Under the pieces are notes generated by a model. That model saw nothing but the letters and a program-made list of their open reading frames with translations. It made no database searches and was not told the DNA's origin. The position numbers were made by a program, and so were the translations under genes. Below are positions 23,200 through 32,689 of a DNA stretch of 33,349 nt, piece by piece. Positions within the stretch are counted from its first letter, which is position 1; each line of letters starts with the position of its first letter. This DNA comes from Microbacterium sp. Its GTDB lineage: Bacteria > Actinomycetota > Actinomycetes > Actinomycetales > Microbacteriaceae. The stretch covers positions 1 through 33,349 of the forward strand of contig JAITLM010000168.1 of the NCBI GenBank assembly GCA_031277885.1. Reading direction: 5' to 3'.

Positions 23200-24662
23200 C
23201 GCTCGCTCCGCTCCAGCGGACCGGGCTGGCGCACCACCGAGGTGAACGGCACCTCGGCGCCGGGTGCGGCGTTGCCGGGCTGCAGTGCGGAGCGGCGGCG
23301 CCCGTAGAAGAAGTAGAACCCGAGGAACACCGCGACCCAGATCGCGAACACGAGGATCGTGACCGGCCGCAGCTGGGTGATGATCCAGATGCAGCCCGCG
23401 ATCGAGAGCAGCGGCGTGATCGGGTACAGCGGGACCTTGAAGCCGCGCTCCAGATCCGGCTCGCGGCGGCGCAGGATGATGAGGCCGACCGAGACGACGA
23501 GGAAGGCGGCGAGCGTGCCGATGCTGGTCATCTCCGCGAGGAAGTTGATCGGGATGACGCCGGCGAGCACGGCGACGACGGCCGACACGATGATCGTGTT
23601 CTGGATGGGCGTGCGGGTGCGCTCGCTGACCTTCCCGAAGACCGGCGGGACCATGCCGTCGCGCGACATCGCGAACAGGATCCTGGTCTGACCGTAGAGG
23701 GTGACGAGCGTGACGCTGAAGATCGAGATCACCGCGCCCGCCGCGAGCACCGTGCCCGGCCACGGGCTGCCCACGACGTGGGCGAGGATCTCGGAGAGCC
23801 CCGCCTCCTGACCGTCGAACCTGCCCGGGGCCTGCGCGCCGACCGAGACCAGGGCGACCCCGACGTAGAGCACGATCACGACCACGAGCGCCAGCAGGAT
23901 GGCGAGCGGCAGGTTGCGCTTGGGGTTCTTCGCCTCCTCGCCCGCGGTGGAGACCGCGTCGAGCCCCACGAAGGAGAAGAAGATCACTCCCGCACCGGCC
24001 GCGATCCCGCCGATCCCGTACGGGGCGAAGTTCGCGAAGTGGTCGGAGTTCCATCCGGTCATCCCGACGGCGATGAAGAAGAGCAGCACGCCGATCTTGA
24101 TGCACACCATGACGGCATTGGTGACGACGGACTCCTTGGTGCCGCGCACCAGCAGCACGGCGCAGAGCGCGACCAGGATCACAGCGGGCAGGTTGACGAT
24201 GCCGCCCTCTTCGGGGGCGTTGCTCAGCGCGGCCGGCAGGTGCCAGCCGAGCAGGTTGCCGATGAGCTCGTTCACGTACTGCGACCAGCCGACCGCGACC
24301 GCGCCGGCGGAGACGGCGTATTCCAGCAGCAGGCAGGCGCCGACGACCATCGCGATGCCCTCGCCGAGGGTCGCGTACGCGTAGGAGTAGGTGGATCCCG
24401 AGACCGGGACGGCTCCCGCGAGCTCCGCGTAGCAGAGGGCGGTGAGGCCGGCGACGATGCCGGCGATCACGAAGGACCACACCACGGCGGGGCCGGCGAG
24501 CGGCACGGCCTGGGACATGATGAAGAAGATCCCGGTGCCGATCGTGCAGCTGATGCCGATCGCCATGAGCGGGAAGAGACCGATCGTGCGTCTCAAGGGG
24601 GAATCGCCTGCCTCCCGGGCGATGGGCTTGCGCCGGAGGAGCTGCTGGGCGATCGACGTCAT
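23196..24662 (-). CDS. APC-superfamily amino-acid permease
   Basis: This 488-aa membrane protein has about 12 hydrophobic spans and belongs to the APC superfamily, nearest in appearance to the cationic amino-acid transporter (CAT/YfnA) group. The first span holds the family's GIGIF-like element (GTGIFF after AIGISCTI), followed by AGPAVVWSFVIAG, ELAGAVPVSGSTYSYAYATLGE, and later FFSFVGLDAVSTAGEEAKNPKRNLP. It imports or exchanges an amino acid. Being coupled by ATGA overlaps to the decarboxylase-like gene upstream and the stress protein downstream, it may move a basic amino acid or its amine. The substrate is inferred from context only. Confidence 0.91.
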   Translation of the reverse strand: MTSIAQQLLRRKPIAREAGDSPLRRTIGLFPLMAIGISCTIGTGIFFIMSQAVPLAGPAVVWSFVIAGIVAGLTALCYAELAGAVPVSGSTYSYAYATLGEGIAMVVGACLLLEYAVSAGAVAVGWSQYVNELIGNLLGWHLPAALSNAPEEGGIVNLPAVILVALCAVLLVRGTKESVVTNAVMVCIKIGVLLFFIAVGMTGWNSDHFANFAPYGIGGIAAGAGVIFFSFVGLDAVSTAGEEAKNPKRNLPLAILLALVVVIVLYVGVALVSVGAQAPGRFDGQEAGLSEILAHVVGSPWPGTVLAAGAVISIFSVTLVTLYGQTRILFAMSRDGMVPPVFGKVSERTRTPIQNTIIVSAVVAVLAGVIPINFLAEMTSIGTLAAFLVVSVGLIILRRREPDLERGFKVPLYPITPLLSIAGCIWIITQLRPVTILVFAIWVAVFLGFYFFYGRRRSALQPGNAAPGAEVPFTSVVRQPGPLERSER

Positions 24663-26242
24663 GCGGTTGCCTGTTCTTTCACGGGCGACGGCGTCAGTGC
24701 ACGTCGCAGGCCGGTTCGGGAGCGCGCATCGGCGGATCCGATGCGCGTGGTCTTCGGTCGAGTCGGGGTGCGCTGCTCCGGAGCCTCGACGACGACGCGC
24801 ACGCCGTCGACGAGCGCGTCCGCCGCGCCGCGGACGTAGCCGCCGGGCGTCGCCGCGATCCCGCGCAGGAACGCGATCGTCTCGGCGGTGAGGATCTCGC
24901 CGGGCAGCACGTTGGGGATCCCGGGCGGGTAGGCGGCGAGAGAATCGGCGGAGACGCGGCCGATCGCGTCTCCGGCCGCGACGATCTCGGTGTGCGCGAA
25001 CGCCGCGTCGCGCGGGCGCATCACGGCGGGGCCGGTCTTCGGCAGCGCGATCGAGCCCGCGTCGCCGCGCGCGGCGAGATCGCCGACGGGCTGCAGCGCC
25101 TCGAGCGCCGCGACGAACCGGGCGGGATCGGGGGTGGTGCCGGGGCCGATGAACGCGACGATGCAGGATCCCGTCGAGATCTCGGTCATGATCCCGGCCG
25201 TGCGCAGGAGCTCCTCGCGCACGGTGTGCCCGTGCAGCCCGGCGGCTCCGACGTCGATCGAGACGCGCAGCGGGTCATGGTCCACGATGTCGGGGAAGGC
25301 GCCGAAGCCGTCGCTCACGATCGGGAAGCGCCCGGTCGCGCGGACGGCGTCGCGCAGCGCGGCGGCCGCGGCGAGGGAGGCGGCGATGCGGTCGTGGCCG
25401 TCCTCGAGCGTCGCCCTGGCGAGATCGAGTGAGGCGAGCAGCAGGGAGCTCGCACTCGTGGACTGGGTGAACATGAAGGCGCGGTCGATGAGGGGCTCGA
25501 GCTCTTCCGCGTACGGTCCCTCGGCCAGGTGCAGCATGGCCGACCGGGTGAGGCTGCCGCCCATCCTGTGCGTCGAGGACACGACGAGGTCGGCGCCGAG
25601 CGCGATCGGGTGGGCGGGCAGGTCGGGGTGGAAGCCGAAGTGCGCGGCCCAGGCGGCGTCCACGACGAGCGGCACGCCCGCCTCGTGGCAGACCGCGGCG
25701 ATGCCCTCGACGTCGGCGACCGCGCCGAAGTAGCTCGGGCTGATGATGTAGGCCGCCTTTGCGTCCGCGCCCTCGAGCGCCTCGCGCATCGCGGCGGGCG
25801 TCACGCCGTGGTTGATGCCGTGGTGCTCGTCGATCGTCGGCTGCACGAAGCGGGGATCGAGCCCGCCCAGGATGATGCCGTCGAAGAAGCTGGAGTGGGC
25901 GCTCCGCTGCGCGACCACGATCTCGTCCGGGGTGCGGAACGCGGCCAGGGCCAGCGCGGTCATCCGGTTCGCCTCGGAGGCGCCGTTCGTGAGGAACCAG
26001 GTGCGCCGCGCTCCCCAGGCGCGGGCGGCGGCTGCGCGCGCCTCCTCGAGCGGGTTGTCGGATCCCTTGTCGATGCCGTCCAGCAGCGGCTCCACGTCGT
26101 AGCGCAGCACGTCCTCGCCGAAGAAGTCCGCGAGCAGCGGGGCCGCCGCAGGATCGGCGCTGTGGCCCGGCACGTTGAGGCGCTGCAGGTCGCGTGCGGC
26201 GAATCGGCGGATGGCGTCGGCGTAGGGCGTGGTTGTCGTCAC
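24659..26242 (-). CDS. Orn/Lys/Arg decarboxylase-family PLP-fold protein with Arg at the Schiff-base Lys position
   Basis: This 527-aa protein is of the group-III (fold I) Orn/Lys/Arg decarboxylase family. Visible elements are FLTNGASEANRM (83-94), the PLP-stacking-type H116 in QRSAHSSFF, and D195 in VVDAAWAAHFGFH, where the PLP nitrogen-binding Asp is expected. The active-site segment normally reads STHK but here is SSTHRMGGSLTRSAMLH, giving R226 instead of the catalytic Lys (codon AGG at 25567-25565). A basic tail of about 40 residues extends the C-terminus. It starts with GTG; CAGAAT lies six bases upstream, so the mRNA may be leaderless. The gene heads an operon with the permease and stress protein. 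Without the Lys, normal decarboxylation is doubtful. Confidence 0.88.
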   Translation of the reverse strand: MTTTTPYADAIRRFAARDLQRLNVPGHSADPAAAPLLADFFGEDVLRYDVEPLLDGIDKGSDNPLEEARAAAARAWGARRTWFLTNGASEANRMTALALAAFRTPDEIVVAQRSAHSSFFDGIILGGLDPRFVQPTIDEHHGINHGVTPAAMREALEGADAKAAYIISPSYFGAVADVEGIAAVCHEAGVPLVVDAAWAAHFGFHPDLPAHPIALGADLVVSSTHRMGGSLTRSAMLHLAEGPYAEELEPLIDRAFMFTQSTSASSLLLASLDLARATLEDGHDRIAASLAAAAALRDAVRATGRFPIVSDGFGAFPDIVDHDPLRVSIDVGAAGLHGHTVREELLRTAGIMTEISTGSCIVAFIGPGTTPDPARFVAALEALQPVGDLAARGDAGSIALPKTGPAVMRPRDAAFAHTEIVAAGDAIGRVSADSLAAYPPGIPNVLPGEILTAETIAFLRGIAATPGGYVRGAADALVDGVRVVVEAPEQRTPTRPKTTRIGSADARSRTGLRRALTPSPVKEQATA

Positions 26243-26320
26243 GGATCGATTCTGGCGCGGGGGGATACGATGAGGAATGAAGACAATTCTTCATTGATCA
26301 ATACCCATTATGGAGCGATG
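26243..26320. promoter_or_regulatory. Divergent control region between decarboxylase-like gene and LysR gene
   Basis: This AT-richer stretch contains AATGAAG (26276-26282) and CTTCATT (26289-26295), a 7-bp inverted repeat with a six-base centre, and then the palindrome TTGATCAA (26294-26301). CATTAT (26306-26311) lies six bases before the ATG at 26318 on the plus strand. CAGAAT (26254-26249) lies six bases before the GTG at 26242 on the minus strand. This fits a LysR autoregulated divergent promoter; operator assignment is inferred. Confidence 0.45.
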
Positions 26321-27214
26321 ATGCTCGATCTGCGGCAGCTCAGGGCCCTGCGCACGGTGGCCGACGAGGGCTCGGTCCTGCGCGCGGCGACCGCGCTGCA
26401 GTGGAGTCAGCCCACGGTCACCCACCACCTCCGCGGCCTCGAGCGCGCGCTCGGGGCGGCCGTGGTCACGAGCGGATCCGGGGGCACCCGCCTCACCGCG
26501 GTCGGCGAGGCGATGCTCCCGCACGCCGTCGCGATCCTGGACCGCTCGGAGCGGGCCGTCGAGGAGGTCCGTGAGCTGGTCGACTCCGGACGGCGGCGGA
26601 TCGCGATCGGCGTGTTCCCGTCGGCCGGAGCGCGGCTGCTGCCGCAGGTGGTGCGCGCGCTGCAGGGGGCGGGTTTCGAACCGCTCGTCTCCGAGGCCGA
26701 GCTCGATCCTCTGATGGCCGCGGTCGTGGGGCTCCGGCTCGACGCCGCGATCGTCTACGACGCCCCCGGCAGGCCGACGATCCTGCCGCCGGGCTTCCGG
26801 ATGATCCCGGTCCGGCAGGAGCATCTCGCGGTGATCGTGCCGCCCGCGCACCCCCTCGCCGGGCGCACCGGCGTGCCCCTCGCCGATCTCCGCGACGAGG
26901 GCTGGATCGCGGGCGCGACCGAGGCCGATCCGGTCGATGCGGCCCTCGCCCGCGCCGCGGAGCAGGCGGGTTTCACCCCACGGATCGCGATGCGCAGCGA
27001 CGACTACGCCGTGGTGGCGGCCTACGTCGCCGCCGAGTTCGGCGTCGCCCTGGTGCCGGAGCTGGCGCTGCCCGCGCATCTCGACGCCGTGGCCACGGTG
27101 GAGATCGCGGACGCCGTGTTCGAGCGGCGCATCTTCCTCGTGACCGCGCCGGCCGTCGGCGAGGCCGCGCGGCGGGCGCTCGAGGGGGCGCTGCGCACAC
27201 CCGCCGGCGAGTAA
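26321..27214 (+). CDS. LysR-family transcriptional regulator
   Basis: This 297-aa LysR protein has a helix-turn-helix in residues 1-60 ([25 protein letters not shown], then SQPTVTHHLRGLERALG) and a type-2 periplasmic-binding-like effector domain from about residue 85 (RRIAIGVFPSAGARLLPQVV). Two adjacent ATGs (26318, 26321) are possible. GGAG at 26312-26315 suits 26321; a leaderless start on CATTAT suits 26318. The frame is open far upstream, but only through antisense of the decarboxylase-like gene. It is divergent from the decarboxylase-permease-stress operon, which it probably regulates in response to an amino acid or amine. Confidence 0.92.
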   Translation: MLDLRQLRALRTVADEGSVLRAATALQWSQPTVTHHLRGLERALGAAVVTSGSGGTRLTAVGEAMLPHAVAILDRSERAVEEVRELVDSGRRRIAIGVFPSAGARLLPQVVRALQGAGFEPLVSEAELDPLMAAVVGLRLDAAIVYDAPGRPTILPPGFRMIPVRQEHLAVIVPPAHPLAGRTGVPLADLRDEGWIAGATEADPVDAALARAAEQAGFTPRIAMRSDDYAVVAAYVAAEFGVALVPELALPAHLDAVATVEIADAVFERRIFLVTAPAVGEAARRALEGALRTPAGE

Positions 27215-27230
27215 TCCCGGCCGACGTCGC

Positions 27231-27265
27231 TTGCAACCTCCCCGGAGCCGGAGCAGGGTGGAGCC
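27231..27265 (+). promoter_or_regulatory. MerR-type promoter/operator candidate before the metal ATPase
   Basis: TTGCAA (27231-27236) is followed by CCTCCCCGG and, after four bases, GGAGCAGGGTGGAG. This imperfect dyad has the look of the long-spacer promoters activated by MerR-family metal sensors in GC-rich bacteria. The -10 is not recognisable and no merR gene is in the window, so this is a suggestion from form only. Confidence 0.3.
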
Positions 27266-27308
27266 AGGGGTGAGATCCCCGCGCGGTCGGAGAGGGAGAC
27301 ATCGAGAC

Positions 27309-29231
27309 ATGGCTGTGCTGAAGGCGTTGCGACGACAGCCCGTGATCCCCCTGGCGCTTCTCACGCTCGTCGCGGTCCTCGTGCTGAGCGCGACCGGCCA
27401 GGGCGTGATCGCCCGATGGATCGCGACGATCGTGGTGGGCGGCTTCGTGCTGGGCACGCTCATCCAGATGATCCGGGAGATGCTGCGCGGCCGGTTCGGG
27501 CTGGACGTGCTCGCGATCGTCGCCATGGTGGCGACCCTCGCGGTCGGCGAGTACGTCGCCTCCCTCATCATCGTGCTGATGCTCTCCGGGGGCGAGGCGC
27601 TCGAGGACTTCGCGGCGCGCCGCGCGAAGCGGGAGCTGACCGCCCTGCTCGAGCGCTCGCCGCAGACCGCGCACATCGTGACGACCGACGGGGAGGGGGA
27701 GGGCGAGCTCGTCCGGGACGTGCCCGTCGACGAGGTCGCGATCGGCGACGTGCTGCTGATCCGCCCTTCCGAGATCGTTCCCGTGGACTGCGAGCTCCTG
27801 ACCGAGGAGGTCTCCTTCGACGAGTCCTCGCTGACCGGTGAGAGCCTGCCCGTGACGCGCACCGCGGGCGAGACCGTGCTCTCCGGGGCCGTCAACGGCA
27901 CCCACATCGCGCGGGCGAGGGCCCTGCGGCGCAGCGCCGACAGCCAGTATCAGCAGATCCTCGCGCTCGTGCGGCAGGCGCAGGACTCGCGCGCGCCCGT
28001 CGTGCGGCTGGCCGACCGGTTCGCGATCCCGTTCACGGCGGTGTCGCTCCTGCTCGGCGGTCTCGCCTGGGCGCTCTCCGGCGAGGCGGTGCGGTTCGCC
28101 GAGGTGCTGGTGCTGGCGACGCCCTGCCCGCTGCTGATCGCCGCGCCCGTCGCGTTCCTCGGCGGCCTGTCCCGGTCGGCGAAGGACGGGATCGTGCTCA
28201 AGGGCGGAGCGGTCATCGAGACGCTCTCGCGCGTGCGCTCCGCCGCGTTCGACAAGACCGGGACGCTCACGCGCGGCCGGCCGGCGCTCGTGGACGTCCG
28301 GCCCGCCGCCGGGTTCACCGCGGAGGACGTGCTGGGCCTCGCGGCGTCGGCGGAGCAGTACTCCTCGCACGCGCTCGCCGCCGGGATCCGTGCGGCGGCA
28401 CGCGACCGCGGGCTCGTGGCAGAGACCGCGGAGGACGCGAGCGAGGTCGCGACGAACGGCGTGATGGCGCGCATCGGCGGCCGCACGGTGGTCGTGGGCA
28501 AGCCCGCGTACATCGCCTCCCTCGTGCCCGAGTTCGCGCGCACCGACCTCGCCGCGGGACAGGCCGCGGCCTACGTCGCGATCGACGGACGCCATGCCGG
28601 CGCCCTGGTGCTGGCCGACGCACCGCGTCCGGAGTCGCCGGGCGTGGTGGCCTGGCTGCGCGATCACGGCGTGGGGCAGATCGTGATGCTGACCGGCGAC
28701 ACCGCGGCGACCGCGGATCCGATCGCCGCGCAGGTCGGCATCGCCGAGGTGCACGCCGAGCTCCTGCCCGACGACAAGGTGCGGCTCGCCCGCGACCTGC
28801 GCCCGCGTCCGCTCATGATGGTCGGCGACGGCGTGAACGACGCCCCGGTGCTCGCCGCGGCGGATGTGGGGATCGCGATGGGCGCGAAGGGCGCGACGGC
28901 CGCCGGCGAGGCCGCCGACGCCGTCATCCTCGTGGACTCCCTCGCGAAGGTCGCGCACGCGGTGGAGATCGGCCGGCACACCGTGCGGGTCGCCCTCACC
29001 GCGATCTGGATCGGCATCGGGCTGAGCGTTGCGCTCATGATCGTCGCGATGACCGGGGTGATCCCCGCGGTCGTGGGCGCCCTCGTGCAGGAGCTCGTGG
29101 ATCTCGCCACCATCCTGTATGCGCTGCGGGCGCTGCGCGGCCCGCTGACCCCGGAGCGCTCGTTCGCGGCGCAGGACCCGGCGGACGGAATCAGGACCAG
29201 GCACGACGACAGTGAGAGGACCCGGTTGTGA
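27309..29231 (+). CDS. Heavy-metal-type P-type ATPase, TPC subgroup
   Basis: This 640-aa P1B-like ATPase has no N-terminal metal-binding domain. Its motifs are TGES (176-179, actuator), the membrane metal motif TPCP (271-274) in place of CPC, the phosphorylated D315 in DKTGT, SSHALA (352-357) where P1B pumps usually have an HP motif, and GDGVNDAP (506-513). Four hydrophobic spans precede the actuator-to-P-domain part, and two lie near the C-terminus ([35 protein letters not shown]). TPC-type pumps are proposed transition-metal exporters; the metal is not readable from sequence. AGGGAG precedes the ATG. The stop overlaps the phosphoketolase GTG (GTGA at 29228-29231). Confidence 0.9.
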   Translation: MAVLKALRRQPVIPLALLTLVAVLVLSATGQGVIARWIATIVVGGFVLGTLIQMIREMLRGRFGLDVLAIVAMVATLAVGEYVASLIIVLMLSGGEALEDFAARRAKRELTALLERSPQTAHIVTTDGEGEGELVRDVPVDEVAIGDVLLIRPSEIVPVDCELLTEEVSFDESSLTGESLPVTRTAGETVLSGAVNGTHIARARALRRSADSQYQQILALVRQAQDSRAPVVRLADRFAIPFTAVSLLLGGLAWALSGEAVRFAEVLVLATPCPLLIAAPVAFLGGLSRSAKDGIVLKGGAVIETLSRVRSAAFDKTGTLTRGRPALVDVRPAAGFTAEDVLGLAASAEQYSSHALAAGIRAAARDRGLVAETAEDASEVATNGVMARIGGRTVVVGKPAYIASLVPEFARTDLAAGQAAAYVAIDGRHAGALVLADAPRPESPGVVAWLRDHGVGQIVMLTGDTAATADPIAAQVGIAEVHAELLPDDKVRLARDLRPRPLMMVGDGVNDAPVLAAADVGIAMGAKGATAAGEAADAVILVDSLAKVAHAVEIGRHTVRVALTAIWIGIGLSVALMIVAMTGVIPAVVGALVQELVDLATILYALRALRGPLTPERSFAAQDPADGIRTRHDDSERTRL

Positions 29232-31668
29232 CCACGAGCGACACGCACCCGACGACACCCGCGCCGACCACGGGAGGCGGCGTCCCCGATGCCGACCTGG
29301 AGAGCATCGACGCGTGGTGGCGCGCGGCGAACTACCTCAGCGCCGGACAGATCTACCTCCTCGACGATCCGCTGCTGCGTCGCCCCCTGGCACCGGAGGA
29401 CGTCAAGCCCCGCCTCCTCGGGCACTGGGGCACGACGCCGGGGCTCAACTTCCTCTACGCCCACCTGAACCGGGTGCTCCGCGACCGCGCGCTGAGCTCG
29501 ATCTTCGTCACCGGCCCCGGCCATGGCGGACCGGGCATGGTCGCGAACGCTTACCTGGACGGCACCTACTCCGAGGTCTACCCGCGGATCTCGCGGGACG
29601 AGGACGGAGTGCGCGCGCTGTTCCGCCAGTTCTCCTTCCCCGGCGGGATCCCGAGCCATGTCGCCCCGGAGACGCCGGGTTCCATCCACGAGGGCGGGGA
29701 GCTGGGGTACTCGCTGAGCCATGCGTTCGGCGCCGCATTCGACAACCCCGACCTGGTCGTGACGTGCGTGGTCGGGGACGGCGAGGCCGAGACGGGACCC
29801 GCGGCGACGGGATGGCACTCGAACAAGTTCCTGGATCCCGTGCAGGACGGCACGGTCCTGCCGATCCTGCATCTGAACGGCTACAAGATCGCGAACCCGA
29901 CGGTGCTCGCGCGCATCCCGGAGCGCCGCCTCGTCGAGCTCTTCCGCGGGTACGGGTATGCGCCCTACGTGTTCACGGGAGGGTTCGACGACGAGGATCC
30001 GCGGAGCATCCACCGCCGGTTCGCGGAGCTCCTCGAGGAGGTGTTCGACGAGATCGCGCGGATCCGCGCCGACGCGCGGGCCGGCCGCTACCACTCGGAC
30101 GACCCCGTGACGGCGACGCCGGAGTGGCCCATGATCATCCTGCGCACGCCCAAGGGATGGACCGGCCCGCACGAGGTCGACGGCGTGCTCGTGGAGGGCA
30201 CGTACCGCGCGCATCAGGTTCCGCTCGCGAACGCCAGGGACACGCCGGAGCACCTCCGGATCCTCGAGGACTGGATGCGGCGCTACCGTCCCGAGGAGCT
30301 CTTCGACGCCCAGGGCGCGCCCGTCGAGCTCATCGGCCGGATCGTGCCGGAGGGGGAGCGGCGGATGAGCGCAAACCCGGTCGCGAACGGCGGGCTGCTG
30401 CGCACGCCGCTGTCGCTGCCGGACTTCCGCGACTTCGCGGTCGACGTGCCGGCGCCTGGATCGACGACCGCCGAGGCGACGCGGGTGCTCGGAACCTGGC
30501 TCGCCGAGGTGATCCGGCGCAACCCCGCGACGTTCCGGATCTTCGGCCCCGACGAGACGGCCTCGAACCGGCTCGCCCCTCCCGTCTACGAGGCCACCGA
30601 CAAGCAGTGGGTCGCGCAGATCCTGCCCACGGACGATCACCTGGCGCGGGTCGGCCGGGTCATGGAGATGCTCAGCGAGCATCAGTGCCAGGGGTGGCTC
30701 GAAGGCTATCTCCTCACCGGACGCCACGGTCTGTTCACCTGCTACGAGGCGTTCATCCACATCGTCGACTCGATGTTCAACCAGCACGCGAAGTGGCTCA
30801 AGGTCACCAGGGGGATCCCCTGGCGGCGCCCGATCTCGAGCCTGAACTACCTGCTCACGAGTCACGTCTGGCGGCAGGATCACAACGGGTTCAGCCATCA
30901 GGATCCGGGATTCATCGACCACGTCGTGAACAAGAGCGCCGAGGTGGTGCGGGTGTACCTCCCGTTCGACGCCAACACGCTGCTGTCCACCTCGACCACT
31001 GCCTGCGCTCGACCGACTACGTCAACGTCGTCGTCGCCGGGAAGCAGCCCGCCGCGAACTGGCTCACGATGGACGAGGCCGTGAACCACTGCACGCGCGG
31101 GCTCGGGATCCTGGAGTGGGCAGGCACCGAGGTCGCAGGACAGGATCCCGATGTCGTGCTCGCCGCCGCGGGCGACATCCCCACGCTGGAGGTCCTTGCC
31201 GCCGCGCAGATCCTGCGGAACGCGCTGCCGGAGCTGCGCGTGCGCGTGGTCAACGTGGTGGACCTGATGCGCCTGCAGTCGGAGAGCGAGCATCCGCGCG
31301 GCCTTCCGGATCGGGAGTACGACGCGATCTTCACGGCGGACCGGCCGGTGATCTTCGCGTACCACGGCTATCCCTGGCTCATCCACCGGCTCGCCTACCG
31401 CCGGCACGGGCACGCCGACCTGCACGTGCGCGGGTACAAGGAGAACGGCACGACCACCACGCCCTTCGACATGGTCATGCTCAACGACCTCGACCGCTAC
31501 CAGCTCGCGATCGACGCGATCGACCGCGTGCCGGGCCTCGCCCAGCGCTGCGCGTCCCTGCGGCAGGACCTGCAGGACGCCCGCCTGCGCGCCCGCGCCT
31601 ACACGCGCGAGCACGGCGAGGACATCCCCGAGGTGGCCGAGTGGAGCTGGGAGGGCGCTCGCGGCTGA
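29228..31668 (+). pseudogene. xfp: Phosphoketolase interrupted by a one-base frameshift
   Basis: This is a xylulose-5-phosphate/fructose-6-phosphate phosphoketolase. The first frame gives 588 family-like residues ([21 protein letters not shown], then [23 protein letters not shown], and the TPP-site region [19 protein letters not shown]). After bases 30989-30991 the family sequence moves to the next frame: LLST, then [20 protein letters not shown]. The expected Tyr codon TAC appears as TC at 30992-30993, so one base is missing. As read, translation ends at 31084 after 618 residues, without the C-terminal domain. Restored, it would be 813 aa, a normal length. The second half is well conserved, so this may be a recent mutation or a sequencing error. 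The enzyme cleaves ketose phosphates to acetyl-phosphate. Confidence 0.88.
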
Positions 31669-31673
31669 GCGGA

Positions 31674-32333
31674 TCACGCCCCGGGCGACGGCTCCTGCGC
31701 TCCGGTGAGCGCCGACACGGGCGTGGTGCACGCGTCGCCGCGCCAGGCCTCGATGCCCTCGCGGACGGCGAAGCCCGCGATCACGAGCGCGGCGACCGAG
31801 TCGGCCCACGCCCAGCCGAGCAGGCCGTTCAGCAGGAGGCCGGCCAGGACGGCGGCCGAGAGGTACGTGCAGATCAGCGTCTGCTGGGAGTCGGCGATCG
31901 CGGACGCGGATCCGAGTTCGCGCCCCGTGCGCCGCTCGAACCAGCTCAGGAACGGCATCACGAGCAGGCTGAGCGCCGCGATCGCGATCCCGATCGGGGA
32001 GTGCGCGGGCTCGCTGAGGCCGGTCAGCGCGAGCACGGCGTCCACGCCGACATAGGCGGCCAGGCCGAAGAACGAGATCGCGATGATGCGCAGCGCCGTC
32101 CGCTCGCGCCGTTCCGGATCCGGAGCCGCGAACTGCCAGGCGATCGCCGCGGCGGAGAGGACCTCGACCACCGAGTCGAGCCCGAACCCGATCAGCGCCG
32201 CCGAGGACGCGGCGCCGCCGGCGAGCAGCGCGACGACGGCCTCGATCAGGTTCCAGGTGATCGTGATCGCCACCACGATCCGGATGCGACGCCGCAGCAC
32301 CAGGGTGCGATCGGCGGTGGCGGCGGCGGTCAC
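31674..32333 (-). CDS. CDF-type cation transporter, short form
   Basis: This 219-aa membrane protein has about six hydrophobic spans of cation-diffusion-facilitator type and no C-terminal cytoplasmic domain. Candidate metal ligands are D53 and E57 in GFGLDSVVEVL (second span), D148 and C155 in ADSQQTLICTYLSA (fifth span) and D178 in WADSVAALVIAG. It starts with a GTG that overlaps the stop of the CmtR-like gene (GTGA at 32333-32330), so it is translationally coupled to the sensor. That pairing implies efflux of Cd, Pb, Zn or a similar cation, controlled by the sensor. The upstream open frame to 32510 is a shadow of the sensor gene. Confidence 0.87.
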   Translation of the reverse strand: MTAAATADRTLVLRRRIRIVVAITITWNLIEAVVALLAGGAASSAALIGFGLDSVVEVLSAAAIAWQFAAPDPERRERTALRIIAISFFGLAAYVGVDAVLALTGLSEPAHSPIGIAIAALSLLVMPFLSWFERRTGRELGSASAIADSQQTLICTYLSAAVLAGLLLNGLLGWAWADSVAALVIAGFAVREGIEAWRGDACTTPVSALTGAQEPSPGA

Positions 32334-32689
32334 GATGCCGAGCCCTGGTCGCAGCAGCCCGGCACGCGGCAGGCCGGATCGATGCACGGCACCTGCTCGT
32401 CGACCGCGAGCGTGGTCTCGAGCAGCGCGGTCAGGGCGGCGGCGAGATGCGGGTCGGCGATCTCGTACCGCGTCCGGCGCCCCTCGGGCTCGGCCGTCAC
32501 GATCCCGCACCCGCGCAGACAGGCGAGGTGGTTGGACACGTTGGTGCGGGTGAGCCCGAGGTCCTGCGCCAACTGCGCGGGGTGCCCCGGCCCGTCCAGC
32601 AGTGCGAGCAGGATGCGGGAACGGGTCGGATCCGCCATCGCACGGCCGAGCCGGTTCATGACGTCCATGCGGGTGGCAATGGTCAGCAT
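32330..32689 (-). CDS. cmtR: CmtR-like Cd(II)/Pb(II)-sensing ArsR/SmtB repressor
   Basis: This 119-aa winged-helix repressor closely matches mycobacterial CmtR as I remember it: LARLGRALADPTR-type helix, LGLTRTNVSNHLACLRGCGIV recognition region and YEIADPHLAAAL. The metal ligands of CmtR, Cys57, Cys61 and Cys102, fall at exactly the same positions here (C57, C61, C102). The C-terminal tail carries three more Cys (C107, C112, C113). CmtR-type proteins leave the DNA when Cd or Pb binds. TATAGT sits six bases before the ATG, so the mRNA is probably leaderless. The coupled cation transporter is the likely target. Confidence 0.9.
   Translation of the reverse strand: MLTIATRMDVMNRLGRAMADPTRSRILLALLDGPGHPAQLAQDLGLTRTNVSNHLACLRGCGIVTAEPEGRRTRYEIADPHLAAALTALLETTLAVDEQVPCIDPACRVPGCCDQGSAS

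Noticed and set aside
27266..27300. Riboswitch-like leader before the metal ATPase (GGGGTGAGATCCCC hairpin)
   Set aside because: Only a four-base-pair stem is present, and no known riboswitch core could be matched.
29212..30991. Second-frame open reading upstream of the phosphoketolase frameshift, which could suggest an intact 818-residue protein
   Set aside because: Only its part after about 30994 resembles phosphoketolase. The earlier residues are Arg/Pro/Gly-rich shadow sequence, so the long frame is an accident around a frameshift.
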